Of a DNA stretch of 53,842 nt, positions 1 to 8,630 are shown in pieces (position 1 is the first letter of the stretch; every line of letters starts with the position of its first letter). The DNA is from Chloroflexota bacterium (lineage in GTDB: Bacteria; Chloroflexota; Anaerolineae; Anaerolineales; Anaerolineaceae), in contig JAJFTV010000050.1 of the NCBI GenBank assembly GCA_021372725.1, positions 1-53,842 of the forward strand. Reading direction: 5' to 3'. A program made the position numbers and the translations under genes. The notes beneath the pieces are model-generated. The model worked only from the letters and a program-made list of their open reading frames with translations, made no database searches and had not been told where the DNA came from.

Positions 1-34
1 CAAGAGGCCGGAGGTTCAAATCCTCTCGCCCCGA
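1..34 (+). tRNA. 3' end of a tRNA, possibly tRNA-Pro
   Basis: The window opens inside a tRNA. Visible parts are the 3' side of the anticodon stem (positions 1-4), a five-base variable loop, a T-arm (GGAGG, loop TTCAAAT, CCTCT) and the acceptor 3' strand CGCCCCG with discriminator A at 34. CCA is not fully encoded. The anticodon lies outside the window. A C1-G72 pair, implied by G72, with A73 is typical of bacterial tRNA-Pro, and the acceptor matches the complete tRNA-Pro at 40367-40441, so proline is the best guess but is not proven. Confidence 0.8.
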
Positions 35-218
35 CATGGATTTACAAAGGATTTCTGTAAACCGTCTCATGAAACGTAATTTTGCACTCAATCGATTGAC
101 TTCAGAGTAAAATAACTATTGTAAATTGACCATTCAAACGAAACCAGTTTGGATTCGAAATTTACCTGCCATTCAATTCGAATTACAATTACATAATCCC
201 ATAAAAAGGATTTCCAAT

Positions 219-1259
219 ATGAATAAGCGACTCAGTTGGACCGAACTCACATTGAAACTGAAGAATCCATTTACAGTATCCTACGGCAGCTCGACCACAC
301 GTCCAGCCTTCTGGATCCGTCTGGAAAATGATGAGGGATGGGGTGAAGGAACAATCCCTTTTTATTATGGGATCGATTTTAAAACAATGACTGATTATTG
401 GGATATCGCCGCAGAAAAGCAGGAGCCATTTCCCGAAACGATTGATTCCATTCAGGATTGGATTGATCACAGCGCGCCGAAACCGGCCCAAACGGCCCTG
501 GATATCGCTTTCCATGACCGGATCGGAAAAATCCAAAAGAAACCGATTTATGAACTTTTGGGCGTACCCAAACCGGAACCGATGATCACTACCTATACCA
601 TCAGCATCGATACTCCGGAAGAAATGGCCCGCATGGCAGAAAGTATCCGGGACTATCCTTTTCTTAAAATCAAGCTGGGAGCTCCCGGCCAGGAAGACTT
701 GGATGAAGCCAGGTTGGGAGCTATTCGAAAAGTACGCCCGGATGCCCGGCTGCGGATTGATGCAAATGCCGGCTGGAAATCCGAAGATGCAATTAAACTC
801 GTAAAACGGTTGAAAAAATTTGATTTGGAATTGATCGAGCAACCAACTGCAAAAGATGATTTTGAAGGGATGGGACTGGTTCAATCCGAAACAGATATTC
901 CCATTGTCGCGGATGAATCTGTCCAGACGATGGAGGATATCGATCGCCTTCACGCAGCCGGTGTTCGCGGGATCAATCTAAAATTGATGAAGTGCGGCGG
1001 ATTGACAAAAGGGACCGCCATGTTAAGGCGGGCAAAATCTTACGGAATGAAAGTTATGCTTGGATGCATGGTAGAAACATCCGTCGGGGTCGGAGCAATG
1101 ACTCATCTAATGGGGCTTGCGGACTGGATCGATTTGGATACACCGATACTAATTTCGAATGATCCGTTTGAGGGGCTCAGATATACCGAAAATGCAACCT
1201 TAATCCCACCGGAAGGCGCGGGGATTGGCCTTCAATTGAAACCAAATTTTACCGAATAG
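219..1259 (+). CDS. Dipeptide epimerase, enolase superfamily (L-Ala-D/L-Glu epimerase type)
   Basis: This 346-residue protein has the muconate-lactonizing subgroup layout: N-terminal capping domain, then a TIM barrel. Visible catalytic signatures are the KIK motif (K150, K152), metal ligands D181 (in DANAGW), E207 (in LIEQP) and D232 (in VADES), and a second lysine K255 in LKLMKCGG. A DLD motif at 305-307 matches the DxD that binds the dipeptide amino group in known L-Ala-D/L-Glu epimerases. Such enzymes epimerise cell-wall-derived dipeptides in the cytoplasm. The ATG at 219 is chosen because AAAAGGA lies just upstream; the frame stays open back to a TTG at 126 with no comparable site. The L,D-transpeptidase nearby and the D-amino-acid deacylases at 26-30 kb fit murein peptide turnover. 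The exact dipeptide substrate cannot be read from sequence. Confidence 0.87.
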   Translation: MNKRLSWTELTLKLKNPFTVSYGSSTTRPAFWIRLENDEGWGEGTIPFYYGIDFKTMTDYWDIAAEKQEPFPETIDSIQDWIDHSAPKPAQTALDIAFHDRIGKIQKKPIYELLGVPKPEPMITTYTISIDTPEEMARMAESIRDYPFLKIKLGAPGQEDLDEARLGAIRKVRPDARLRIDANAGWKSEDAIKLVKRLKKFDLELIEQPTAKDDFEGMGLVQSETDIPIVADESVQTMEDIDRLHAAGVRGINLKLMKCGGLTKGTAMLRRAKSYGMKVMLGCMVETSVGVGAMTHLMGLADWIDLDTPILISNDPFEGLRYTENATLIPPEGAGIGLQLKPNFTE

Positions 1260-1275
1260 ACGTATGGAGCAAAGG

Positions 1276-1680
1276 ATGAACGAAAAAATAACATCTGCCA
1301 GCGAATGGCTGCAATCGAAATTCGAGGGCTGGCGGTATCAGAAAGGCGTCCGTAAAACGTTGACTGAATTTGCTGCCTATATTGGTATTACAGAAGAAAG
1401 ACTGCTGGCCTTTTTGGATGGCAGCGAATTGCCGAAAGGCGCCAACTTGGCCAAGCTGGGCGGTACCCTGGGTTTTGAAATCTATGAATTGATGGGAATT
1501 AAAACAAGCCTCATACTGGATACCCTGCCGCCCTTGTTCAGAGTGCGGTTTGCCTCGGCATTTACCGAATATTATGAAACCATTACCGCCCAGTCGTTGG
1601 AGATCGATTCCCCCGAAGCCCAGGCTACTTTGAATGAAATGATGAAGAAATACCAGCTTACGGAAGTTTTTTCGAAGTAA
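1276..1680 (+). CDS. Small helix-turn-helix-like protein
   Basis: This 134-residue soluble protein has an N-terminal region resembling an XRE-type helix-turn-helix: a tryptophan-rich lead-in, then TLTEFAAYIGI, a short turn and EERLLAFLDG, then PKGANLAKLGGTLG, as in Cro/C1-like folds. The C-terminal half is helical and unassigned. The ATG at 1276 has GGAG (1266-1269) six bases upstream; an ATG at 1264 overlaps that element and is less likely. It starts 16 bases after the epimerase stop, so the two are probably co-transcribed. It may be a local regulator. The fold is inferred from pattern and its target is unknown. Confidence 0.7.
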   Translation: MNEKITSASEWLQSKFEGWRYQKGVRKTLTEFAAYIGITEERLLAFLDGSELPKGANLAKLGGTLGFEIYELMGIKTSLILDTLPPLFRVRFASAFTEYYETITAQSLEIDSPEAQATLNEMMKKYQLTEVFSK

Positions 1681-1756
1681 TGGGGTGTTCAGCGGATGGG
1701 TGATGTTTGATCCAGATAGATGAAGATGTTATCACCCACGATTAATTTTCCACCGT

Positions 1757-1762
1757 TATAAT
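1757..1762 (+). promoter_or_regulatory. -10 element placing the start site on the L,D-transpeptidase ATG
   Basis: TATAAT lies six bases before the ATG at 1769, so transcription from it would begin at or next to the start codon. No clear -35 hexamer and no Shine-Dalgarno sequence are present. It is a candidate for leaderless expression. Confidence 0.4.
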
Positions 1763-1768
1763 CAACCT

Positions 1769-2845
1769 ATGGTAAAAAAGCTGTCTCGACGTAAATTCCT
1801 GCAACTTGGCGGGTTTTCATTGGCCGGGCTCGCTCTCCAGCCTTATATCGATAGCATTACGGATCACTTGAGCGAAAAAACCGGCCGGATGATTCGTATT
1901 GCCCGTGATTCTCTCAGCGTTTACAAACAACCATCCGATGAAAGCGAAATTCTCTACACGCGCTACAGGGATGAGCTGGTCAATGTTTATTACAGCGTGG
2001 TGTCTGAATATGGGCCGGGCTATAATCCGGTCTGGTATCGTGTCTGGGGAGGGTACATTCATTCCGGCTACACGGTTGAGGTTCAAACCAAACTGAACCC
2101 CATCCTGTACAGCTTCCCGGAGACTGGTTTGTTAACCGAAATTACGGTTCCGTATACGCAAGCCTGGTACTACAGCACCCTTGACGGCTGGCGCCCCGTC
2201 TACCGGTTGTATTATGGCTCCGCCCATTGGGTGAGAGACATCGATGAGGGCCCGGATGGTGAGCCCTGGTATAAAATTGAAGATGAAGCCGCCAGCAGCT
2301 ATGTATATTTTGTACCGGCTCAGCATTTGCGGGCTGTACCCGATGACGAGCTCACCCCTATTTCACCGGATGTTCCGGCAGAGCAAAAGTATATCGTCGT
2401 TTCCATCGCCGAACAGAGCCTGACTGCCTATGAAGGCAGCAATATAGTAATGAGAACCACGATCTCTTCCGGCATTCCACGGATGAATCTTCCCGGGATG
2501 ATACCCACCGACACCCCGACAGGTGACGATTTTCACGTCTCATCCAAGATGCCTTCCAAACACATGGGAAACGGCCAGTTGTGGCCGGAGAATGTGGATA
2601 CCTACGGCAACCCGCTCTATGATTATGAGTTACCGGGAGTGCCCTGGACAACCTTTTTTGAACCTGAAACCGGTGTCGCTTTTCACGGCACTTACTGGCA
2701 CACCAATTTTGGCATGACCATGAGCCACGGTTGTGTCAACATGCGCATCGATGAAGCCAAATGGATCTTCCGTTGGACAACGCCTGTCTGGCACTCTGGC
2801 GTATGGGAAGAACGCGGCTGGGGAACGCGGGTGATCGTCAAGTAA
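1769..2845 (+). CDS. Tat-exported L,D-transpeptidase (YkuD domain)
   Basis: The 358-residue protein starts with a twin-arginine signal (SRRKFLQLGGFSLAGLAL), then about 180 residues of SH3-like all-beta segments, then a YkuD catalytic domain from about residue 210. The catalytic signature is present: HGTYWH, then SHGCVN with nucleophile C322. The family forms 3-3 cross-links or attaches proteins to peptidoglycan, working outside the membrane. Export would rely on the Tat translocase, whose genes lie at 23.7-25.5 kb. The gene has no recognisable ribosome-binding site, and a TATAAT ends six bases before its ATG. It converges on hemW with only six bases between the stop codons. Family assignment is secure; the cross-link made is not known. 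Confidence 0.92.
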   Translation: MVKKLSRRKFLQLGGFSLAGLALQPYIDSITDHLSEKTGRMIRIARDSLSVYKQPSDESEILYTRYRDELVNVYYSVVSEYGPGYNPVWYRVWGGYIHSGYTVEVQTKLNPILYSFPETGLLTEITVPYTQAWYYSTLDGWRPVYRLYYGSAHWVRDIDEGPDGEPWYKIEDEAASSYVYFVPAQHLRAVPDDELTPISPDVPAEQKYIVVSIAEQSLTAYEGSNIVMRTTISSGIPRMNLPGMIPTDTPTGDDFHVSSKMPSKHMGNGQLWPENVDTYGNPLYDYELPGVPWTTFFEPETGVAFHGTYWHTNFGMTMSHGCVNMRIDEAKWIFRWTTPVWHSGVWEERGWGTRVIVK

Positions 2846-2851
2846 GCGTTT

Positions 2852-4039
2852 CTAATCGACGAATTGCCTGAAAACCACATTACTGAGAAATCTGGCATGC
2901 CTGGTTAATCTCAGTGCATCCGTGCCACCCCGGTTTTCTTCCAGCAGTTGCAGATGGATCAGTTCTTCGATTTCCTTGCCGAAAATAGAGTGCATTTCCT
3001 CTCCAAAACGGGCATAAAACCGGCTGGCGGATACTCCCTGCCTGAGACGCAGACCCAGCAGCATCGTTTCCTGCATTTCACGGTGCTTGTCTATTGTCAC
3101 GGCCGTTTTGAGGGCTGGCCCGCGTGGAAATTCACCTGTATTCCCTAAAAAACATCGTTCGCTATACGCTTTGATCCGAGACAGGTTTTCTGTTCGCACG
3201 CCTTCAGCAGATCCATGCGCACCCGCGCCAAAACCCAGGTATGGCAGGTTAAGCCAATACTGCAAGTTGTGGCGGCTGCGTAAATCCCTGCCTGAGGGAT
3301 CAATCCGTACCCAATTGGATATCTCATACTGCTCAAAACCAGCCTGGTTCAGTTCATCCGTTGCCAGTTCGTACATATCTGCCATCAAATCGTCATCCTG
3401 GGCAGGCAATTCACCATTTTGAATTTGGCGGAACATGGGAACATTCGATTCCAAAGTAAGCGCATACAGCGATAAATGTTCAGCATAAAGATCCAAGGCG
3501 GCATGCAGATTGTGCCGCCATTGATCCAATGTCTGGCCGGGCAGCCCGTAGATTAAATCCAGACTGAGGTTATCGAAACCGGCCGTACGTGCCCAGGCTA
3601 CACTTTGATGGACATCCTCAACCAGATGGATTCTGCCGAGTATTTTCAACTCCTGATTGGATCCGGATTGCATGCCAATGCTCAAGCGGTTGATGCCCAT
3701 TCTGCGGATTTCCTTGAGATAATCCGGCGACAAAGTACCCGGATTGGCTTCCAGTGTGACTTCTGTGTCATGGGTGAATTGGAAATTCGCCTTCAGGCAA
3801 GCCAATACTTTTTTCAACTCATCAGCAGGTATCAACGAGGGAGTTCCTCCACCCAGGTAAACGGAATGGACAGAAATATACTCCTTGTGCGAATGCGCCA
3901 CCGTCTGAATTTCCAGGCACAGCGCGTCAATATAACGCGGTAATCGGTTGAGCACACCTGCATACGTGTTAAAATCACAATAATTACAGCGCCGTTTACA
4001 AAAAGGGAAATGCAGATATATGCTATATGGTTCTTCCAT
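2852..4039 (-). CDS. hemW: HemW-like radical SAM protein
   Basis: This 395-residue protein begins EEPYSIYLHFPFC and carries the radical SAM cluster motif CKRRCNYC (C14, C18, C21) followed by DFNTYAG. The glycine-rich YLGGGTPSL segment and the C-terminal HemN-type region are also present. HemW proteins, long annotated as oxygen-independent coproporphyrinogen oxidases, bind heme and are thought to act as heme chaperones; they lack the extra HemN cysteine. The ATG at 4039 is preferred over one at 4090 because the family motif starts immediately after it, although no strong ribosome-binding site is seen. It is divergent from the zinc-ribbon LysM gene at 4124. Confidence 0.88.
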   Translation of the reverse strand: MEEPYSIYLHFPFCKRRCNYCDFNTYAGVLNRLPRYIDALCLEIQTVAHSHKEYISVHSVYLGGGTPSLIPADELKKVLACLKANFQFTHDTEVTLEANPGTLSPDYLKEIRRMGINRLSIGMQSGSNQELKILGRIHLVEDVHQSVAWARTAGFDNLSLDLIYGLPGQTLDQWRHNLHAALDLYAEHLSLYALTLESNVPMFRQIQNGELPAQDDDLMADMYELATDELNQAGFEQYEISNWVRIDPSGRDLRSRHNLQYWLNLPYLGFGAGAHGSAEGVRTENLSRIKAYSERCFLGNTGEFPRGPALKTAVTIDKHREMQETMLLGLRLRQGVSASRFYARFGEEMHSIFGKEIEELIHLQLLEENRGGTDALRLTRHARFLSNVVFRQFVD

Positions 4040-4076
4040 GCTGCAATTGTACTTGACGGAAGCGAAACAATGCGTA

Positions 4077-4085
4077 TGGTATAAT
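4077..4085 (+). promoter_or_regulatory. Extended -10 promoter for the zinc-ribbon/LysM gene
   Basis: TGGTATAAT fits an extended -10 element (TG, one base, TATAAT). It lies 38 bases before the ATG at 4124 in the divergent gap with hemW. A TTGACG upstream is about 21 bases away, too far for a standard -35, so the extended -10 would have to compensate. Confidence 0.5.
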
Positions 4086-4123
4086 CTCAAATTGCTTCAC
4101 ATCAAACAGCAAGTGAATAAATT

Positions 4124-5257
4124 ATGAGTGATAAACAAACAATTTTTAAAACCTGTCCCACCTGCGGCACGCGCCTGAATGAAAACGCCACGCGCTGCAT
4201 GGTTTGCGGAAGAAATTTTTCTCAAACGAGTGACAGCACAGATCAGAAAATCAAGGGGACCCGCCTTCCCAGTGTTACATTGAGTTTGCCAATCGCACTG
4301 CTGCTAATCCTTGTCTTTGTTGTCATCGGAGCAGCCGTTGTTTTCCTGATGCTGCAATCCAATAACCAGATTGTGGAACCGACCGTAACGCCGACTGTCA
4401 CTCAAACGCCAACTGTCACCTTCACACCCACCGCCAGCCTGACCCCCACCCTGGCACCCACGTGGACACCATTACCCCCCATCTCGTATACCGTCAAGAG
4501 TGGGGATTTGTGCAGCGGCATTGCTGCCGTCTTCAATATTTCCATCAACACGATCATCCTGGAAAATAATCTCTCGACCGATTGTTTTATTTATCCGGGG
4601 CTGGTCTTGTCTCTTCCTCAACCCACTGCCACACCATCACCGCTGCCTACCTCCACGCTAAGCGAACTTGAGTCAACAGACGATGCCTGCGACAAACTGG
4701 ATTACACTGTCCAGGAGGGTGATACTCTGAGCAGCATTTCGTACAACTACAATATCAGTGTTACCGTCATCAAGGAATACAACGGTCTTACCTCCGATAT
4801 CGTCTATGAAGGTATGCCGCTGGTGTTGCCGTTATGCCAGCGCAATCCCACCGAGGGGCCTTCACCCACCGCAACCTTGCCACCTCCTTATCCGGCTGCC
4901 AATCTCTTGCAGCCCCCGGATGGCCAGGTATTTATCGCTGCCAATGAGACCATCACGCTGCAATGGGCTGCCGTAGGCACCTTGCGTGAGAATGAGGCTT
5001 ATGCGGTGACCGTCGAGGATATCACTGATGAAACAGGCCGCAAGATCACCGAATATGTGACCGATACCAAATTCATCATCCCATCCAGCTTCAGGCCGGT
5101 GGATGACTCACCGCATATCCTGCGCTGGTCGATCATGCCGGTACGCCAAACCGGAAGCACATCCGATGGTCAGGCAGTCTGGGAATCAGCCGGTGAACGG
5201 AGTGCAGGCCGGGTATTCAGTTGGTGGGGCAGCCAAATCATCACGCCAACACCATAG
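4124..5257 (+). CDS. Zinc-ribbon membrane protein with two LysM domains
   Basis: The order in this 377-residue protein is: cytoplasmic zinc ribbon (C11, C14, C25, C28), one transmembrane helix (about 53-76), a T/P-rich linker (about 83-118), LysM 1 (about 121-165, starting YTVKSGDLCSGIA), another T/P/S linker, LysM 2 (about 193-237, starting YTVQEGDTLSSIS) and a beta-rich C-terminal domain of about 110 residues. No enzyme motif is seen. LysM binds peptidoglycan N-acetylglucosamine, so the protein probably spans the membrane with its wall-binding part outside. Linkers of this kind are common in Chloroflexota envelope proteins. A strong TTCG-loop hairpin follows its stop. Function beyond wall attachment is unknown. 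Confidence 0.85.
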   Translation: MSDKQTIFKTCPTCGTRLNENATRCMVCGRNFSQTSDSTDQKIKGTRLPSVTLSLPIALLLILVFVVIGAAVVFLMLQSNNQIVEPTVTPTVTQTPTVTFTPTASLTPTLAPTWTPLPPISYTVKSGDLCSGIAAVFNISINTIILENNLSTDCFIYPGLVLSLPQPTATPSPLPTSTLSELESTDDACDKLDYTVQEGDTLSSISYNYNISVTVIKEYNGLTSDIVYEGMPLVLPLCQRNPTEGPSPTATLPPPYPAANLLQPPDGQVFIAANETITLQWAAVGTLRENEAYAVTVEDITDETGRKITEYVTDTKFIIPSSFRPVDDSPHILRWSIMPVRQTGSTSDGQAVWESAGERSAGRVFSWWGSQIITPTP

Positions 5258-5267
5258 TGAAACAAAA

Positions 5268-5291
5268 AAATCCCTTCTTCGGAAGGGATTT
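5268..5291. terminator. Bidirectional intrinsic terminator
   Basis: A perfect 10-bp stem (5268-5277 with 5282-5291) closed by a TTCG tetraloop, flanked by an A-run on the left and a T-run on the right. It can stop transcripts from the LysM gene and readthrough from trxB on the other strand. Confidence 0.9.
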
Positions 5292-5333
5292 TGAATTTTG
5301 ATACGAAAATGGATCATCAATGGGAATGCCAAA

Positions 5334-5360
5334 GGAGCTGTCTACTTTTGAAACAGCTCC
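5334..5360 (-). terminator. Hairpin downstream of trxB
   Basis: An 8-bp perfect stem, GGAGCTGT with ACAGCTCC, around an 11-base loop, 14 bases past the trxB stop. The T-run on the minus side is short (TTT), so this is a weaker terminator than the TTCG hairpin beyond it. Confidence 0.5.
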
Positions 5361-5374
5361 AAATTATTTCAGAG

Positions 5375-6358
5375 TCATCCCTGTATGGATTCCAGATAAC
5401 GTACCGCCTGGATGGCTGATGCTGCACCCATACCCGCCGATGTAATCACCTGCCGGTAGTCGGGGTCGGCAACTTCACCGGCCGCAAATACCCCCGGAGC
5501 TTTTGTTTTCATACTCACATCCGTCACCAGGTAACCTTGCTCATCCATATCGAGTTGGCCGGTGAACAGTTCAGTGTTGGGCCGGTGACCGATGAAGATG
5601 AACACACCCTGGGTAGGAACCACCTGTTCTCCGCCAGAAATCACGTCCTTTAGACGCACTGCTTCCACCGCATTCTCACCAATGACCTCGGTTACAATGG
5701 TATTAAGGCGGAAGCTGATCTTGGCGTTTTCTTTTGCCCGTTGTTGAAGTAATAGGCAAGCCCTTAATTCATCACGCCGGTGGACAATTGTGACGGAGGA
5801 AGCAAAACGGGTTAGAAAAATGGCCTCTTCCAATGCGCTGTCACCACCGCCCACAACGATTACATCCTTGCCGCGGAAGAAAAATCCATCACAGGTGGCA
5901 CAGTAGGATACTCCCCGGCCAGCCAGTTTCTTCTCGCCTGGAATACCCAGGAAGACCGGGCTGGCTCCGGTCGCCAAAATAAGAGATTTTGCCAGAATTT
6001 CTCTTGAATAAATCTTAATCTTATATGGCTGGCCGGAAAGATCCACGCTATCGACCTGATCGAACTCAAAACGGGCTCCGAATTTTTCGGCGTGTTTTTG
6101 CAGCAAATCAGACAGCTCTGCTCCACCAATGCCGTCGATGAAACCCGGGTAATTCTCTATAAGATGGCTGATGGCCACCTGACCCCCCAGTTGTGTTCCT
6201 GTAATGACCAGCGGTGACAAATCCGACCTGGCAGCATACAATGCTGCCGCCATCCCTGCCGGGCCTGCTCCGATAATAACCAATTCTTCAACATTGCCTT
6301 CTAATGGGCTATCGATTAAATCTTTGGATGTCTGGACATCGTGTAAATTCAAATCCAT
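5375..6358 (-). CDS. trxB: Thioredoxin reductase (NADPH)
   Basis: A 327-residue flavoprotein with FAD-binding GAGPAGMAAALYAAR (about 30-44), the redox pair CATC (C153, C156), the NADPH motif VVGGGDSALEEA (about 168-179) and a C-terminal FAD contact GVFAAGEV. It transfers electrons from NADPH to thioredoxin-like proteins in the cytoplasm. Length is normal apart from about 20 extra N-terminal residues. The ATG at 6358 has GGAG about six bases upstream; a TTG at 6370 is the alternative. The two-CXXC oxidoreductase at 51.8 kb is one possible partner, but that is inference. The neighbouring genes give no pathway link. Confidence 0.95.
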   Translation of the reverse strand: MDLNLHDVQTSKDLIDSPLEGNVEELVIIGAGPAGMAAALYAARSDLSPLVITGTQLGGQVAISHLIENYPGFIDGIGGAELSDLLQKHAEKFGARFEFDQVDSVDLSGQPYKIKIYSREILAKSLILATGASPVFLGIPGEKKLAGRGVSYCATCDGFFFRGKDVIVVGGGDSALEEAIFLTRFASSVTIVHRRDELRACLLLQQRAKENAKISFRLNTIVTEVIGENAVEAVRLKDVISGGEQVVPTQGVFIFIGHRPNTELFTGQLDMDEQGYLVTDVSMKTKAPGVFAAGEVADPDYRQVITSAGMGAASAIQAVRYLESIQG

Positions 6359-6458
6359 TTCGCTCTCCAACCGTTACATATCATTTTTTCCTTGCTCTCA
6401 TATTCAATGTCATTTATTTAGATAACCAAAATCTCCAAAAGTTACAGATGCAGTGAAA

Positions 6459-7808
6459 TCAACCTGTGTATCCTTTATCCGAAATTTCCAGCGCACGGTC
6501 AATGACATCCATTCCTTCCCGGAGTTGTTCTTCGGTGATGATCAACGGCGGAATGAGCAGGATGGTGTGCCAATGAACGTACAGAAATACACCTTGATCC
6601 GAGATGAATTTTTCGATGGCTTTCATCTCAGGACTGCTGCCATTCCAGGGGGCCATGGGCTCACGCGTCTTGCGATCACGTACCAGTTCGATCACACCAA
6701 ACAAGCCGATGGAACGCACGTCACCTACGGAGGGATGTTTTTCCTTCAACTCCGACAGCATGCGAGCCAATATCTTGCCCATCTCCGCTGAACGTTCCAC
6801 CAGTTTATCCTCTCTCATCACATTAATGGTGGCCACTGCGGCAGCCGTTGAGAGGGGATGTCCGTTATAAGTCAAACCGCTGACAAATGGTTTCTCATTA
6901 AACGCAGCGGCAATTTCATGCTTGACCCCCACGCAACCTAATGGAACATAACCGGAGGTGATACCTTTTGCCATGGTTATCATATCGGGTGCTGTATTCC
7001 AATGCTCCACTGCAAACCATTTCCCCGTCCGGCCAAAACCGGTCATCACCTCATCCGCAATCATCAGGATACCGTACTTGTCACACAGCGCGCGGACACC
7101 TTGCAGGTAACCTTTGGGAGGAATGATGATCCCGTTTGTACCGACGACCGGTTCCATGAGAATGGCTGCAATCCGGTCTTTTCCCTCATACATAATCACT
7201 TCTTCAAGGTGATTGAGATAATCCTCATTAAACTGCTCCTCACTTATATCCGGGTTGTGTTGATGAAAAGTGGATCGGTAGCGATATGGGTTGAGGAAAT
7301 GAACCACGCCCGGCATGGAACTGGTACTCCAGGGAAGGCGACGCGGGTCTCCTGTCAGAGCAATTGCGCCCCCGGTAGCCCCATGATAGGAACGAAAGAA
7401 CGTCAAAATGGTATGGCGTCCGGTATAGGCGCGCGCCAGCTTTACTGCGTTCTCGTTGGCGTCCGCCCCGCCCATGGTATACAGAAAATGATCGATCCCG
7501 GGAGGGGTGATTTCGTTCAGCATTTTCCCCAGCATGGCACGGGGTGTGGTGGCCATTTTCGGCCCGGCAAAACAGAGCTCACGCGCCTGGCTGCAAATAG
7601 CTTCGATCACCCGTTCGTCACCATGTCCAATGTTGACACACATGACCATGGAATTGAGATCCAGATAACGTTTTCCGTCTACATCCCAAAAATAGACACC
7701 CTTGGCTTTCTTAACTGGAATTGGGTCAACATGAGACTGTGCAGACCAGGTCCATATATTGTGTTCCAGGCATAAAGGGCGTATTTCAGAATCGCTAATT
7801 TCGAGCAT
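6459..7808 (-). CDS. Class III PLP aminotransferase
   Basis: The 449-residue protein has the class III fold pattern: YTMGGADANENAVKLAR for cofactor phosphate binding, IADEVMTGFGRTG with the PLP-ring aspartate, and the Schiff-base lysine in TMAKGITSGY. Overall wording resembles omega-amino acid or taurine/beta-alanine:pyruvate aminotransferases, but substrate cannot be fixed from sequence. GGAGG sits five bases before the ATG at 7808. A gap of 178 bases separates it from the cyclase-family gene upstream on the same strand, so it may have its own promoter. A second class III enzyme with different surroundings lies at 30.3 kb. Confidence 0.88.
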   Translation of the reverse strand: MLEISDSEIRPLCLEHNIWTWSAQSHVDPIPVKKAKGVYFWDVDGKRYLDLNSMVMCVNIGHGDERVIEAICSQARELCFAGPKMATTPRAMLGKMLNEITPPGIDHFLYTMGGADANENAVKLARAYTGRHTILTFFRSYHGATGGAIALTGDPRRLPWSTSSMPGVVHFLNPYRYRSTFHQHNPDISEEQFNEDYLNHLEEVIMYEGKDRIAAILMEPVVGTNGIIIPPKGYLQGVRALCDKYGILMIADEVMTGFGRTGKWFAVEHWNTAPDMITMAKGITSGYVPLGCVGVKHEIAAAFNEKPFVSGLTYNGHPLSTAAAVATINVMREDKLVERSAEMGKILARMLSELKEKHPSVGDVRSIGLFGVIELVRDRKTREPMAPWNGSSPEMKAIEKFISDQGVFLYVHWHTILLIPPLIITEEQLREGMDVIDRALEISDKGYTG

Positions 7809-7986
7809 AAAAACCTCCGAAAGATGAAGCGTTTGCGCAAGATTTTATATCAAGAATTTGATCAGCCAGGCATCCATTAATATTAACATGGTTGGCTGTT
7901 CTGGAACAGGTTAGAATGTCCTGCATCCTGCTGTTTTGTACGCCGAGTGTGTCAGATTGTCGTCATTTCGCTACCATAAACCGGGT

Positions 7987-8628
7987 TTATTCTTCCTGAA
8001 ACAGCACTGCCCGGGCCGGCGCGCCATCCGCTCCGGCCAGTTTGAGCGGCAGGCAAATCAGTTCATAGATGCCCGGTGTCACTTCCGACAGGTTCAACCC
8101 CTCCAGCAGGATGACCTTCGCACCCAGCAGCGTCCGATGCACAGGCGTTTGGTTTTCGTACGGTGCGACAGACAGGTAATCGACTCCGAGCAGACGCATA
8201 CCCATCTCGACCAGTCTGTTTGCCGCGCTTTCATCGATTCCGACATACCCGGTATCGAATTCCCCTTGATGCTCTGCCCAGAGATGTGAATTGCGTGTCT
8301 TGAACAGGATTTTTTGGATCGCCGGATCGATATGCAAATGCTCAATCACATCCGCCGTAATCAGGTCGATCTTATCATCGATTTGCACAACCTGCACGGT
8401 ACCGATCATTTCATGCGGAGCAATCTCGTCGATGGTACGCCCATTCTCGATGAAATGATAGGGCGCGTCCATGTGTGTGCCGGTATGAGCCCCAAAACGC
8501 AGAGCCGTTACATTGGCGTCATCGCCCTGCTCCATTTTTTGGATACGTTCCTTCCAAACCGGTGGATCCCCCGGCCAAACCGGAAGAGAGGCAGAGACGG
8601 GCAGCGATATGTCGATTATTTTTCTCAT
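7987..8628 (-). CDS. Cyclase-family metal hydrolase (kynurenine formamidase-like)
   Basis: This 213-residue protein shows the family metal motif HTGTHMDAPYHF and the start RKIIDISLPVSASLPVWPGD typical of the cyclase/KynB superfamily. Members hydrolyse N-formylkynurenine or other amides and esters using zinc or manganese. No kynurenine pathway gene is nearby, so the substrate is open. The ATG at 8628 is chosen because GAGGAAAA lies about ten bases upstream and the family start aligns; the frame stays open to 8769 inside the esterase gene. It begins two bases after the esterase stop, indicating translational coupling. Confidence 0.85.
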   Translation of the reverse strand: MRKIIDISLPVSASLPVWPGDPPVWKERIQKMEQGDDANVTALRFGAHTGTHMDAPYHFIENGRTIDEIAPHEMIGTVQVVQIDDKIDLITADVIEHLHIDPAIQKILFKTRNSHLWAEHQGEFDTGYVGIDESAANRLVEMGMRLLGVDYLSVAPYENQTPVHRTLLGAKVILLEGLNLSEVTPGIYELICLPLKLAGADGAPARAVLFQEE

Positions 8629-8630
8629 GT

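Noticed and set aside
189..953. Long minus-strand open frame of 254 codons opposite the dipeptide epimerase
   Set aside because: The plus strand carries all catalytic motifs of the epimerase; the antisense frame has no recognisable domain.
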